This document shows, piece after piece, positions 33,560 through 44,018 of a stretch of 64,000 bases of DNA (the stretch's first letter is position 1; the number at the start of each line of letters is the position of its first letter). The notes beneath the pieces are model-generated. The model worked only from the letters and a program-made list of their open reading frames with translations. It did no database searches and had not been told where the DNA came from. The stretch spans positions 115,986,242 to 116,050,241 of the forward strand of contig BSWB01000006.1 in the NCBI GenBank assembly GCA_033239125.1, in the 5' to 3' direction. The translations under genes were made by a program, and so were the position numbers. The DNA is from Fagopyrum homotropicum (taxonomy: Eukaryota > Streptophyta > Magnoliopsida > Caryophyllales > Polygonaceae).

Positions 33560-33626
33560 AATTAAGAGCTTTAGATTGATTTTGTTGTGTGATCTACGAG
33601 TACTTGATGCTCTTAGTCTCATTTGT

Positions 33627-33633
33627 ATTTATA
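33627..33633 (-). promoter_or_regulatory. TATA box of inhibitor gene 2
   Basis: On the minus strand CCTATAAATAC lies about 70 bases upstream of the ATG, as in copy 1. Confidence 0.75.
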
Positions 33634-34722
33634 GGCACAAACGATCCGTAGCATAGTAGTATATACAAGGAAAGGGACAAGTATTACACTTTCAGTACAC
33701 GTTACGTAAGCATATTATTGTTACACTTTTATAGCAAGTGGCAAATATTCTCTACTTCAACAATTATATATAAACCACGTAACTCAACGGAAAAATACTA
33801 GTGGATTATCTACTAGTGTTTTTTAAAGTTTGTATATTCACCTACGCTTGATTATAAATTGTATATGTGGATGATGGAAGACTTAACATTATAAGCGGTT
33901 TTAAAAACTAACAAATATCGATTGTTTCTAGATTGTATGATTTGGTTTTGTATTTGTTAAATGTATGCAGACCTTGAAAAACATTTCAAAGGATAAACGC
34001 AGGCCTTGAAACTCATTATAAGGGATAAGCACGGAAATCTTGAAAGACAATTCAAGGGATAAAAGCGGAGGCCTTGAAAAGCGATACAAGCGAGGATTCG
34101 GCTGAAGGCTTTTCAAATTCAAGAATCAAATCTCAACAAACCAAATCTATCAAGGATTACAAGGAGATCTTCAAAAGATCTCGACCAGCCAACAAGAAGA
34201 TCTTCAAGAGAAGATCTCGGAAAGCCAGCAAGAAAATCTTCAAGAGAAGATCTAGATCAAAATAAAGATCTCCAACGACAACAAAGATCTTCCAAGAAGA
34301 TTTCACACAAAGAGGATCTTCAACAACTTAAAAGATCTTGGAGCGTGGACTAAGGGCTTCAACGACAAAGATCTTCAACGGCTCTTTCAAGGAGAAGATC
34401 TCGAAGATGAAGATTCTGAAACATGCTTCAAGGAGAGGAAGTAGATGAAGACGATAGAAGATCTTACAATGGCTACTTCATCTCAACCAAACACCGTTTT
34501 CCATGGAGAAAGAAGAACATCACAGCGGCCCTCTTACAACGGCTAGAAGAGTTCTCCGTAGAAGACTATAAATAAAGATGTCGATTCAAGAGAACCACAA
34601 CGAGCTTACATGGAAACATCTAAGTCTTCAAGCGATCAAAACATCTTCATTCATTCCAAAAGTTTTTCTTCCTCTTATCTTACAAAAGTTTACATCCTCA
34701 AAGAGAGAAAAACACTAGAGCC

Positions 34723-36544
34723 TGTCACGCTAGGATGTGTGTAGCACAAAAAGCTTTACATTTATAAACTCGATCTAATCTCCTAAACTACCTAGCGAAA
34801 CCCGCAGTGTACGGATCGTTATGTAGGAAGAAAAGTATTCCGAGGTCAAACACAAGGACTGAGGCGAAATCAAGTCATTCAATGATCAAAGATAGTGCGA
34901 ATCTAAACTACGAAAAGAGAAAGGAATAAAGAAATGAAAATCTTGATATTTTTGGTTGGTTTTTGTGGTGATCAAGCAAAGATCACAAATCAAGCAAGAT
35001 AATAAATCAAACTAACAACCCAAGCTAGCAAAATAAATAAGCAACACAAGCACAAAATATGTGATAAAAGAGAGAAGAGTGGATTCTAGAGGTCAAGATT
35101 TCCGGTTATGGCATTGGACTCAAGGTTCTAAAGATTATGAGGACAAGGCTGCGGTGTTGGGAAAGGGTGTTTCTCTAATAGAAGCAATTACCGGGTAAGT
35201 CTCATGCTTCACTAATCCCACACCAAACTCCTATTACCGGGTAAGTCTCAAGGAGGTAAAGTTGAGAGTTCTACACAAACCGGACACTACTTAAGAGGCA
35301 AACCTCTCCTTACCGGGTAAGTCTCGGAAAAGGTAAGTCTCAAGCAACAATCCTAGCACACTCAGTCCAATAGCGGCTTATGAGGCTCACTACTACCTAG
35401 AGTTCATCATCTTTGGTATCTAAGATCGGAAATCACCGTGTAGGTCTCTTTCCTCACTTAGCTTGCTAGCATTAGGTCACCCTAAGCTATATTATGCTCA
35501 ACAAACACTAGGATTTCAACAATCTAACATCCTAACATACAGATTCATCCATTAAAGAGCAACAGAAGGAAAAATCGGGTGGATCATAGCAAAAATCGGC
35601 CGATTTGCCTGAAGAACAGGCCGATTTTTCTTCCTGGGTTAGGTTTCGTGCATACAAATCATCCTAAACTAACATATAAGTCCATTCTATCATCACCCAA
35701 GCATTAACCATCAATCCATCACTCCAGAATCACAATAAACTAGCCAACAACATGCATTTCAAGATCTAAAATCATCATACAAGCATACATGGAATCCATA
35801 GCAGGAAGATGAAGTAAGGAAATGAAAGCAAAGAAACTTAGCTGGATTTGAGCTCAAAACAAGTCTTTCAACACACCAAATGTAGCAACAAGTCGGATCT
35901 TACAACCTTCAACAAGCTCCTTCACAAAAATCACTCAAATCTTACTACGAAATTGAAATCTACACTAATCTCCCTCAAGAACACCCACAAGGGTGTCTTG
36001 AAGAGAGCTCCCAATTGGAAGAGTCTTTGGGAAGATGCTACAGGATGTTGGGGAGGGAGAGTATGCTCAGCAACAGCTTGCAGGCCCACTTATATTCTCC
36101 ACCAAGAGCAAGGCCGGACAAAGAGATCGTGGGACACGTGGCTTAAGCTGTCAAAGGCCAAAAATCGACCCAGTCAAATAAATCGGCCGATTTTCCTGAG
36201 TGTTGGTCCGATTTTCTTCAACAGAGACTTGTTATGATCATCTAGCCATGAGTTGCTCCATTGCTTGCACCAATAAGGGTCCTTGTGTCCTTCTTTGCTT
36301 CAATTATGTTCCTTCAAAGCCTTAGATGTGTACCACCATGAGGCTTGATCCTCGAATGTATCGATTAATGTCCAAAAGATCCCCGAAATACCTACAAAAC
36401 CCGACAAAAGCTCGTGTAGACGTCTTTTCTAGAAATATGCATGAAATGAGTGTAAACGTCGTGAACTAATGCCAAACCGTGCATGAATAATGGGAAAAAC
36501 TATCTAAATGTATGCCTATACTAACGTCATAAATCACGTTATCA
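34723..36544 (-). repeat. 3' LTR of element A
   Basis: 1822 bp. Notable contents are two AATCGGCCGATT clusters (35571-35630 and about 36158-36216), a TATA-like AATATAAG on the minus strand (about 36088-36098), and repeated TTACCGGGTAAGTCTC phrases (35188, 35234, 35310). ACCCCATACTT just right of the LTR is the polypurine tract on the minus strand. Confidence 0.93.
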
Positions 36545-38347
36545 AAATACCCCATACTTAAGATTTGCTCGTCCCCGACATGATTTATGCATGCAGAAAA
36601 ACAACAAAATCTTTTTGGAATTGTGCTTCTAACATTGGATCACCTTCATAGTCATGTTTCATGGTAATGGACAATCAATCATGTATCAAATGAATGAAGG
36701 CATGGAAAGACAATTATACTTAACTAGAAAGCATGCATGAGAGGTGAAAATGAAGAAGTCAAGATGATCATGAGTATGTCCAATCTAGATCACTAAGTCT
36801 TACACACATGTATTTAGGTGACAAGGACTTAGGAAAGAAGAGGCTAAGAAACGTTGTGATTAGGTGGGAATTTTTTTAGGTCATGTGATGCTAATCCGGG
36901 AAAGGAACTAACTCCACAATTTCATTTTTGCTCAACTTCCCAACAAGTGTATAATTTTCTCCATCTTTTCTTTGTTTTCTTTTCTTTTTTCACTTATTTT
37001 TGAGACAATGGCATTGGTGTACAAAAGCCGAAACCTTGATGATTAGCCGTCCTCGGGATTTTTTATTTTTCGAGGTGCATCCACACCGGGCACACATACC
37101 AAAGCTCGTTAGGACTATCGGTTTATTTGACTTTGGCAAGGCACAAACACCCGATTATGTGAATGGTGCCGAGTTACTCGTCATTTAAACCAACGTCCCC
37201 AAACCTATATTTTTTTTCTACACTTTTCACAACAAATTCAGCACTTCATTCACATCATTCATTCATCAACAACTTCACCCCACACTTGCTTTTCACACAC
37301 ATGAACACACTAGCATGCTCCTATTCCCGGATGGGTCAAAAGAGGTTAAATTTTTCATCAATTGAGGTACTCAAACAACATGATCAAGATGAGAAGTAGA
37401 GAAAGATGAATTGCCTTAATCACTCCTAAATGATGTGCAAGAACTAGCATGTAATTTCGACTTTCAATCCTTAATCCAATCAAGACAAGCATTCATGATC
37501 ACAATTCACACATGGGATTCAAGATAAGTACTTCAAGTCCACATATGCATACATCAATTCAACACATAAGGCCATCCATAGCCAATTCACAAGACAATCT
37601 CATCATAAGGGTCATTCCCAAGCTTAGAAGCACTAAAATTTTTTTTAAATTTTCTGATTTTTTTGGATTTTTCGAAATATGTATGTACAATGCAAGACAT
37701 AATGAAACATGTGACAATATTAAACTATCCTAGATGCTAATCATGCAAGTGATCATGAAAACCCCACCCCATACTTAGCAACAAATTGTCCCCAATGTGG
37801 AAACTAAATAAAGAAGTGAAAGAGAGTTCTCACAATGTAAAATTGGTGATGCTTTGGTATTTCGGTTCACATCGAATGATGATGGTGGATGATCGATCAA
37901 GGATGGTAGAGAGCTCTTGATGTTCATTATGATGTCGGAACCCGCGTTTGGCACCGCAAGCCGTCCAAGTTCCACGTCCGCTCCACCCATGCTTGATTGG
38001 AGATCATCACTTTCCTCGACAGAAGGAAAAATCGGCCCATAACCCAGGAAAATCGGCCGATCTGGATGAAGAACAGTCCGATTTTCCTGGGTGCTTTCTT
38101 CCTCGTCCATGTGCTTGGATCTTGTACCTTCAACAGTTCCATGAGGTTTTCACATGACCTCTAGCATCTCATCACACATGACAACAACAAGATCTAGCAC
38201 CCAAAAACACAATAGAAAAACAAAGCACACCAAAAACAAAAGCAAAAACGTAGACGAAAGAGAAAAGGGAAAGAGTTGTTACCCTTGAGTTGCCTCCCAA
38301 GAAGCGCTTCTTTTAGGTCATTAGCTTGACCAAACTAAGAGGATGTG
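36545..38347 (-). other. Non-coding interior of element A downstream of its ORF
   Basis: No coding sequence is convincing. An AATCGGCCGATC cluster lies at 38026-38090. Short open frames on either strand have no domain. Confidence 0.5.
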
Positions 38348-39466
38348 TCAATCCACCTCGAATACCATGGTTTGCTTGAGGAGTCCAAGCAACCATCGCT
38401 TTCCGGCATCCATGATGACAAGCAAGGGCCACTTGATGCCCAAATAAGCTTTAAGTTCTCTCTTCACCGGTGAGTAGTAGACTCCTTCATCACCGCTCCC
38501 TTGATGATAGTATGGAGTTACAACCATAGGTGCCACCCCATACTTAGACAATTGGTACTCCGCGGTCACACCGGTGAGATGCTTGCCATCCTCATCCTCT
38601 ATGATCCAAAGAAGGCCGATTCTTGGAAAGAATTCTTCATTGAGGTGCTTCATAACCATCATGGATCCATCATGCTTGCCTCTATCATTCAACATGGGAG
38701 ACTCCTTAGGAAAGGGACTCCAATCTTCACGTGTACTCCGGGCAAGCAAGAAAGGATTGAAAGGAGTTGAAGTTAACTTAGGGCTCTCCCTCGTGAGCTC
38801 TTCAAGTGTGGTTTCGGGGTTGATGGCAAGGATGTCCGGGGGTGAGAGTACTTCATTGCATTCCTCCAAAGGTGAAGGAGGTGGAGGTAAGCCTTGAAGG
38901 ATGGTAGGATCTCCTAGCATAAGAGCATGCCTAATCTCCTCAATCTCCCTCCTCATTTGTTCTTCTCTCTCGACATTCAATCTTCTTGCATCCTCCAGGG
39001 CCAAATCCCTTAGCCACAATTGCTCCCGAGCTTCATTCAACTCTTTCTCAAGGTCTCTATTGGTTATGGTTGAATCGGGTAATTCTTGGATCTCCTCATG
39101 GTGAACCTCCTCTTTTTGAAATACTTCCGCTTCAAGCACCATGTGGGCACTCGAAATGGAAGCAAGGTTGCTCTCTAGATCATCCATCTTTCTCAACATT
39201 GCTTCTAACATTGATTCCACTCGGTCATTGTGAGGTTGATAGTGAGGTTCCACATAAGGCAATGTAGTCATGTGAGCTTGATCATGGGACTCATGATAGG
39301 CATTAAACTCCTCCCAATACTCAAACTCATCATGGAGATGTCCTAGATCTTGGCTTTCCATCCACTCCTCATACTCCATGTTGCCAAGGTCGTCTTGGAA
39401 GTACAATCCGTCCATGGCAAACATGAAAAGGCAAAGACAAAAACAACACAAGATCAAAAGTAACAA
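38348..39466 (-). CDS. Gag-like coiled-coil ORF of non-autonomous element A
   Basis: Open frame of up to 372 codons. A probable real start is the Met of MDGLYFQDDLGNMEYEEW (residue 18); the preceding residues are leader-derived and hydrophobic. Residues about 80-200 are strongly coiled-coil, with NRDLEKELNEAREQLWLRD, then QMRREIEEIRHAL and a PPPPSP stretch. The same order, E-L-D-E-A-x-E-Q-I-R-L-R-D, then RREIEEIRQAL and a poly-Pro run, occurs at the N-terminus of element B's Gag. The C-terminal half (EESPK-like, then YYHQGSGDEGVYYS and ELKAYLGIKWPLL) matches nothing I know. There is no gag core or zinc knuckle. It may co-assemble with a partner's Gag; that is inference. Confidence 0.7.
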   Translation of the reverse strand: MLLLILCCFCLCLFMFAMDGLYFQDDLGNMEYEEWMESQDLGHLHDEFEYWEEFNAYHESHDQAHMTTLPYVEPHYQPHNDRVESMLEAMLRKMDDLESNLASISSAHMVLEAEVFQKEEVHHEEIQELPDSTITNRDLEKELNEAREQLWLRDLALEDARRLNVEREEQMRREIEEIRHALMLGDPTILQGLPPPPSPLEECNEVLSPPDILAINPETTLEELTRESPKLTSTPFNPFLLARSTREDWSPFPKESPMLNDRGKHDGSMMVMKHLNEEFFPRIGLLWIIEDEDGKHLTGVTAEYQLSKYGVAPMVVTPYYHQGSGDEGVYYSPVKRELKAYLGIKWPLLVIMDAGKRWLLGLLKQTMVFEVD

Positions 39467-39518
39467 GAAAGATAAACACTAAAAACGATCAAAAGCAAAT
39501 GACTCAATCTAGACCTAG

Positions 39519-39536
39519 TCCCCGGCAACGGCGCCA
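39519..39536 (-). promoter_or_regulatory. Primer binding site of element A (tRNA-Asp type)
   Basis: On the minus strand TGGCGCCGTTGCCGGGGA lies six bases inside the 5' LTR, the site used by Athila/Tat elements. Confidence 0.9.
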
Positions 39537-39542
39537 AAAACT

Positions 39543-41363
39543 TGTCACGCTAGGATGTGTGTAGCACAAAAAGCTTTACATTTATAAACTCGATCTAATC
39601 TCCCAAACTACCTAGCGAAACCCGCAGTGTACGGATCGTTATGTAGGAAGGAAAGTATTCCGAGGTCGAACACAAGGACTGAGGCGAAATCAAGTCATTC
39701 AATGATCAAAGATAGTGCGAATCTAAACTAAGAAAAGAGAAAGGAATAAAGAAATGAAAATCTTGATATTTTTGGTTGGTTTTTGTGGTGATCAAGCAAA
39801 GATCACAAATCAAACAAGATAATAAATCAAACTAACAACCCAAGCTAGCAAAATAAACAAGCAACACAAGCACAAAATATGTGATAAAAGAGAGAAGAGT
39901 GGATTCTAGAGGTCAAGATTTCCGGTTATGGCATTGGACTCAAGGTTCTAAAGATTCTAAGGACAAGGTTGTGGTGTTGGGAAAGGGTGTTTCTCTAATA
40001 GAAGCAATTACGAGGTAAGTCTCATGCTTCACTAATCCCGCACCAAACTCCTATTACCGGGTAAGTCTCAAGGAGGTAAAGTTGGGAATTCTACACAAAC
40101 CGGACACTACTAAAGGGGCAAACCTCTCCTTACCGGTAAGTCTCGGAAAAGGTAAGTCTCAAGCAACAATCCTAGCACACTCAGTCCAATAGCGGCTTAT
40201 GAGGCTCACTACTACCTAGAGTTCATCATCTTTGGTATCTAAGATCGGAAATCACCGGGTAGGTCTCTTTCCTCACTTAGCTTGCTAGCATTAGGTCACC
40301 CTAAGCTATATTATGATCAACAAACACTAGGATTTCAACAATCTAACATCCTAACATACAGATTCATCCATTAAAGAGCAACAGAAGGAAAAATCGGGTG
40401 GATCATAGCAAAAATCGGCCGATTTGCCTGAAGAACAGGCCGATTTTTCTTCCTGGGTTAGGTTTCGTGCATACAAATCATCCTAAACTAACATATAAGT
40501 CCATTCTATCATCACCCAAGCTATAACCATCAATCCATCACTCCAGAATTACAATAAACTAGCCAATAACATGCATTTCAAGATCTAAAATCATCATACA
40601 AGCATACATGGAATCCATAGCAAGAATATGAAGTAAGGAAATGAAAGCAATGAAACTTAGATGGATTTGAGCTCAAAACAAGTCTTTCAACACACCAAAT
40701 GTAGCTCCAAGTCGGATCTTACAACCTTCAACAAGCTCCTTCACAAAAATCACTCAAATCTTACTACGAAATTGAAATCTACACTAATCTCCCTCAAGAA
40801 CACCCACAAGGGTGTCTTGAAGAGAGCTCCCAATTGGAAGAGTCTTTGGGAAGATGCTACAGGATGTTGGGGAGGGAGAGTATGCTCAGCAACAGCTTGC
40901 AGGCCCACTTATATTCTCCACCAAGAGCAAGGCCGGACAAAGAGATCGTGGGACACGTGGCTTAAGATGTCAAAGGCCAAAAATCAACCCAGTCAAATAA
41001 ATCGGCCGATTTTCCTGAGTGTTGGTCCGATTTTCTTCAATAGAGACTTGTTATGATCATCTAGCCATGAGTTGCTCTATTGCTTGCACCAATAAGGGTC
41101 CTTGTGTCCTTCTTTGCTCCAATTATGTTCCTTCAAAGCCTTAGATGTGTACCACCATGAGGCTTGATCCTCGAATGTATCGATTAATGTCCAAAAGATC
41201 CCCGAAATACCTACAAAACCCGACAAAAGTTCGTGTAGACGTCTTTTCTAGAAATATGCATGAAATGAGTGTAAACGTCGTGAACTAATGCCAAACCGTA
41301 CATGAATAATGGGAAAAACTATCTAAATGTATGCCTATACTAATGTCATAAATCACGTTATCA
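39543..41363 (-). repeat. 5' LTR of element A
   Basis: 1821 bp, colinear with 34723-36544. Palindrome clusters are at 40388-40449 and 40979-41036; in the latter the first half-site has decayed to AAATCAACC. Confidence 0.93.
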
Positions 41364-41871
41364 AAGCCCGATTGGCATATCTAGATAGTGTTATACTCGA
41401 GTGTGTGTTACTTTGCGAAGTAACTAGGCTATTATTGTTAGGTTAAAGTTGGAACTAGATCGTAGCATTGGTTACAGTGAGAGAAGAAAGGGATTTCTTC
41501 TAAGTTGTATCTAGGACTCTTTGAGCAGATAATAGATAGTTAGATCCTACGGGTAAAGAAACCCTAGGACGGAGACGTAGGCTGTTAGAGCTGAACTTCG
41601 TAAACATATTACCGTGTCGATCTTTTAATTCTGTACTATATGTGCTTTATTGTGACTAACGTTGTTTTGCAGGTTTTTAGAGTCAAGAACTTGAAATCAC
41701 TTTGAAAGCCCTTGAAAACAAATTTTATCACAAAGAGCACAAATCGACTTTAAGGCCTTAATATCAGTTTCAAAGCCTTGAAATAGGTTTTTGCAAAAAG
41801 TTCTCATAATCTATTCATCCCCCCTTGTAGAGTATTTATATCCTTCATATTTACCTATACGGTTCTTCAAT

Positions 41872-41883
41872 TGGTATTAGAGC
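41872..41883 (+). promoter_or_regulatory. Primer binding site of the Sirevirus-like element
   Basis: TGGTATTAGAGC, one change from the copia initiator tRNA-Met site TGGTATCAGAGC, follows the LTR end TTCA. Confidence 0.8.
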
Positions 41884-41924
41884 TAGACTCACGTATATTG
41901 ATTTAACCATCAGTGAGACTAATC

Positions 41925-42049
41925 ATGAACTCTGTAGGTGATGGAGGATTCGCTCAAGGAAGATCCACATCTCGACCACCACTCTTCTACGGCAACAACT
42001 TTTCCCATTGGAGAGCACTAATGCAAATGTTTGTTGATAACACGATTTA
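41925..42049 (+). pseudogene. Sirevirus-like gag, 5' end
   Basis: The ATG opens MNSVGDGGFAQGRSTSRPP, then LFYGNNFSHWRALMQMFV, the usual start of copia gag (F-x-G-x-N-F-x-x-W). It is cut after about 40 residues by the insertion of element B. The text resuming at 45870 corresponds to a much later part of gag, so about 200 or more residues are missing. Confidence 0.75.
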
Positions 42050-43877
42050 TGACGTAGGTTTAGGCACTCATTTAGATAGTTTTTCCGCTCATTCATGCAT
42101 GGTTTAGCACTAGTTCATGACGTTTGCACTCAATTCATGTATTTTGTCGAGATAGACGTCTACACGGACTTTTGCATGCTTTGTTGGTATTTTGGGAGCT
42201 TTAGGAGCTTAATCGATACACTTATGGATCGTTCCTCGAGATGACACACCTTCGGACTCATTGGGAAGCAAGCTAGGAGCTAAGGAGGACACATGGGACC
42301 TTATTGGTGCATGCCTTGCACCAAATTGTGGCTTGATGATCCATAAAAGTATGAATCACCAAAACCACGGCCACTGAGACTTCCACGGGCGTGGAAATAG
42401 GCCATGGTTCTCCTTGCACAGCTGCGACAGCTGTCCCACGATCTCCATAACCGACCCTTGCCCTTGATGGTGTATAAAAAGTGGTCCTGCAGGCTGTTGA
42501 GGGTAGACCCCATCACTCCATTCTCTCCCACACTCTTACCTCAGACATATTCTCTCATCGGAAGATTGGATTGGAGCTACTCTTGGAGGAGAAGAAAGAC
42601 TTCCATTGGAGAAGAAGAGAAGAACACACCATTCTTAGTTTTTCATAGCTTTTAAAGTGAAGATCGTTGGAAACATTTTCTAGGGTTGTAAGAACGAATC
42701 GAACCTTCTTTTGAAGGGTTGTAAGTCTCTCTTTTGACATCTATTCAGCTCGTTTTTCTTGTTCTATTTGCTTCATCTATCTTTCATTTCATTAATTTGA
42801 CATGGACTCCATGATTTTATGTTTGATGACCTTGATTGCGATGATGCATGTTGTTGGCTAAATAGATGAGATTCTAGGGTAAGGGAAAGATGGTTATGGC
42901 TTGGACTATGATAGAATGGACTTAGATGTACCTTTGGATGAATTGTTTGCTCGAATCTAACCTGTGTTGTAAATCACGGCCTGTTCTAGTAGGTTCCACG
43001 GCCGCGGTTCTTGATGAACTGCCCGTGATTTCGTCTAACTTGCTTGTATTGATAAATCTGAGTGTTAGGTTGTTAGATTATTGAAATCCTAGTGTTTGTT
43101 GAGCTATATCTATCCTAAGGTGACCTAGTGTTAGCAAACTAAGTGAGGAAAGAGACCTACCCGGTGATTTCCGCTCTTAGATACCGAGGATGATGAACTC
43201 TAGGTAGTAGTGAGCCTCACAAGCCGCTATTAGACTGAGTGTGCTAGGATAGGTGTTTAGGACTTGCCTTCCCGAGACTTACCCGGTGAGGAGAGGTTGG
43301 ATCCCTAGATAACCATCCGGTTTGTGTAGATGTCCCTACCTTAGGCTCCTAGAGACTTACCCGGTGATAGGACCTTAGGTGCGGGATTAGTGGGTCATGA
43401 GACCTACCCGGTAATTGACCCCATTTGAGAAACATTCCTTCCCAACATATCATAGTTTATCCAAGGATGATTAGAAGCTTGAGTCCAATGCCATAATCGG
43501 AATTCCCGACCCCTAGAATCCTCTTTTCTCTCTTTGATCACATATTTTGTGTTTGCCTTGTTTATTTGTGTTTAAGCTTGATTTCTTAGTTTGTTTTGCC
43601 ACCTTATATCATTGTGATCCTTGATTGATCACCACACAAAACCAAACCCAAAAACATTGTTATTTTTCCTTTCTTTGTTTCCTTCATCTTATCTTAGACT
43701 AGATCAACACTATACTTGATTACTTGTTGATTCAATTTCACCTCAGTCTTTGTGTTCGACCTCGGAATACTATCCTTACTACAAAACGTCCCGTACACTG
43801 TGGGTTCGCTAGGAGTTAGGAAAAATATAACGAGTATAAATTTAAGACTTTTGCGTGCATCAATTCCTACCGTAACA
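42050..43877 (+). repeat. 5' LTR of element B
   Basis: 1828 bp, starting TGACGTAGGTTTAGGC and ending CTACCGTAACA. It has CCACGG-type clusters at 42362-42407 and 42972-43030, TATAAAAA at 42473-42480, and four GAGACYTACCCGGT phrases between about 43150 and 43415. Near the end, CCGTACACTGTGGGTTCGCTAG is conserved in all four Athila-like LTRs here in similar form. Confidence 0.85.
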
Positions 43878-43883
43878 AGTTTT

Positions 43884-43901
43884 TGGCGCCGTTGCTGGGG
43901 A
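43884..43901 (+). promoter_or_regulatory. Primer binding site of element B (tRNA-Asp type)
   Basis: TGGCGCCGTTGCTGGGGA follows the LTR by six bases. The leader after it (ACTAGGTCTAGATTGAGTCA) is the same as in element A. Confidence 0.9.
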
Positions 43902-44018
43902 CTAGGTCTAGATTGAGTCATTTTTGTGATTATTTATAGTGTAGGTCTTTCTTGTTGCTTTTGATCTTGTTTGGTTTGTGTCTTTGCATTTTCAGGACAT
44001 CTCTCACTCTTTAGGTGT

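Larger units (their letters stand above)
32105..33835 (-). repeat. Segmental duplication unit, copy 2 (inhibitor gene 2)
   Basis: Paralogous to 20524-21945 over the 3' flank, both exons, part of the intron and the promoter. It is longer because the intron gained a 216-bp MITE and some AT-rich sequence. Confidence 0.8.
34723..41363 (-). mobile_element. Athila-like Ty3/gypsy element A: non-autonomous, 6641 bp
   Basis: Two LTRs of about 1.82 kb (TGTCACGCTAGG to CACGTTATCA on the + strand) flank a 3.0-kb interior. The flanks GAGCC (34718-34722) and AAGCC (41364-41368) look like a 5-bp target duplication with one change. A tRNA-Asp-type primer site lies inside the 5' LTR. The interior has one open frame with a gag-like N-terminal coiled coil, but no gag core, protease, reverse transcriptase or integrase. 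The LTRs differ only sparsely by eye, so it is fairly young. It must use proteins from a relative; element B has a matching leader and LTR organisation. Confidence 0.93.
33850..41869 (+). repeat. 5' LTR of the Sirevirus-like element, split by element A
   Basis: Left part about 33850-34722, right part 41364-41869, about 1.4 kb in sum. The start is uncertain because no second LTR is available; homology of the inhibitor block ends near 33835. The left part is packed with AGATCTTC and AAGATCT words (34160-34400). TATAAATA at 34567-34574 is a good TATA box. The right part contains GGAGACGTAGGC and an A-A-C-T-T-C-G-T-A-A-A-C-A-T-A stretch typical of U5 in this lineage, and ends TTCA just before the primer site. 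Confidence 0.65.

Noticed and set aside
34074..34265. Arg/Ser/Lys-rich open frame resembling an RS protein
   Set aside because: It is a by-product of the AAGATCTTC word array in an LTR.
35188..35345. CRISPR-like spaced repeats
   Set aside because: The repeated phrase is irregularly spaced, lies within a plant LTR and recurs in several retrotransposons.
35848..36237. + strand open frame of 129 codons, repeated at 40661-41056
   Set aside because: It is antisense to the LTR of element A and duplicated only because the LTRs are duplicated; no domain and no promoter evidence.
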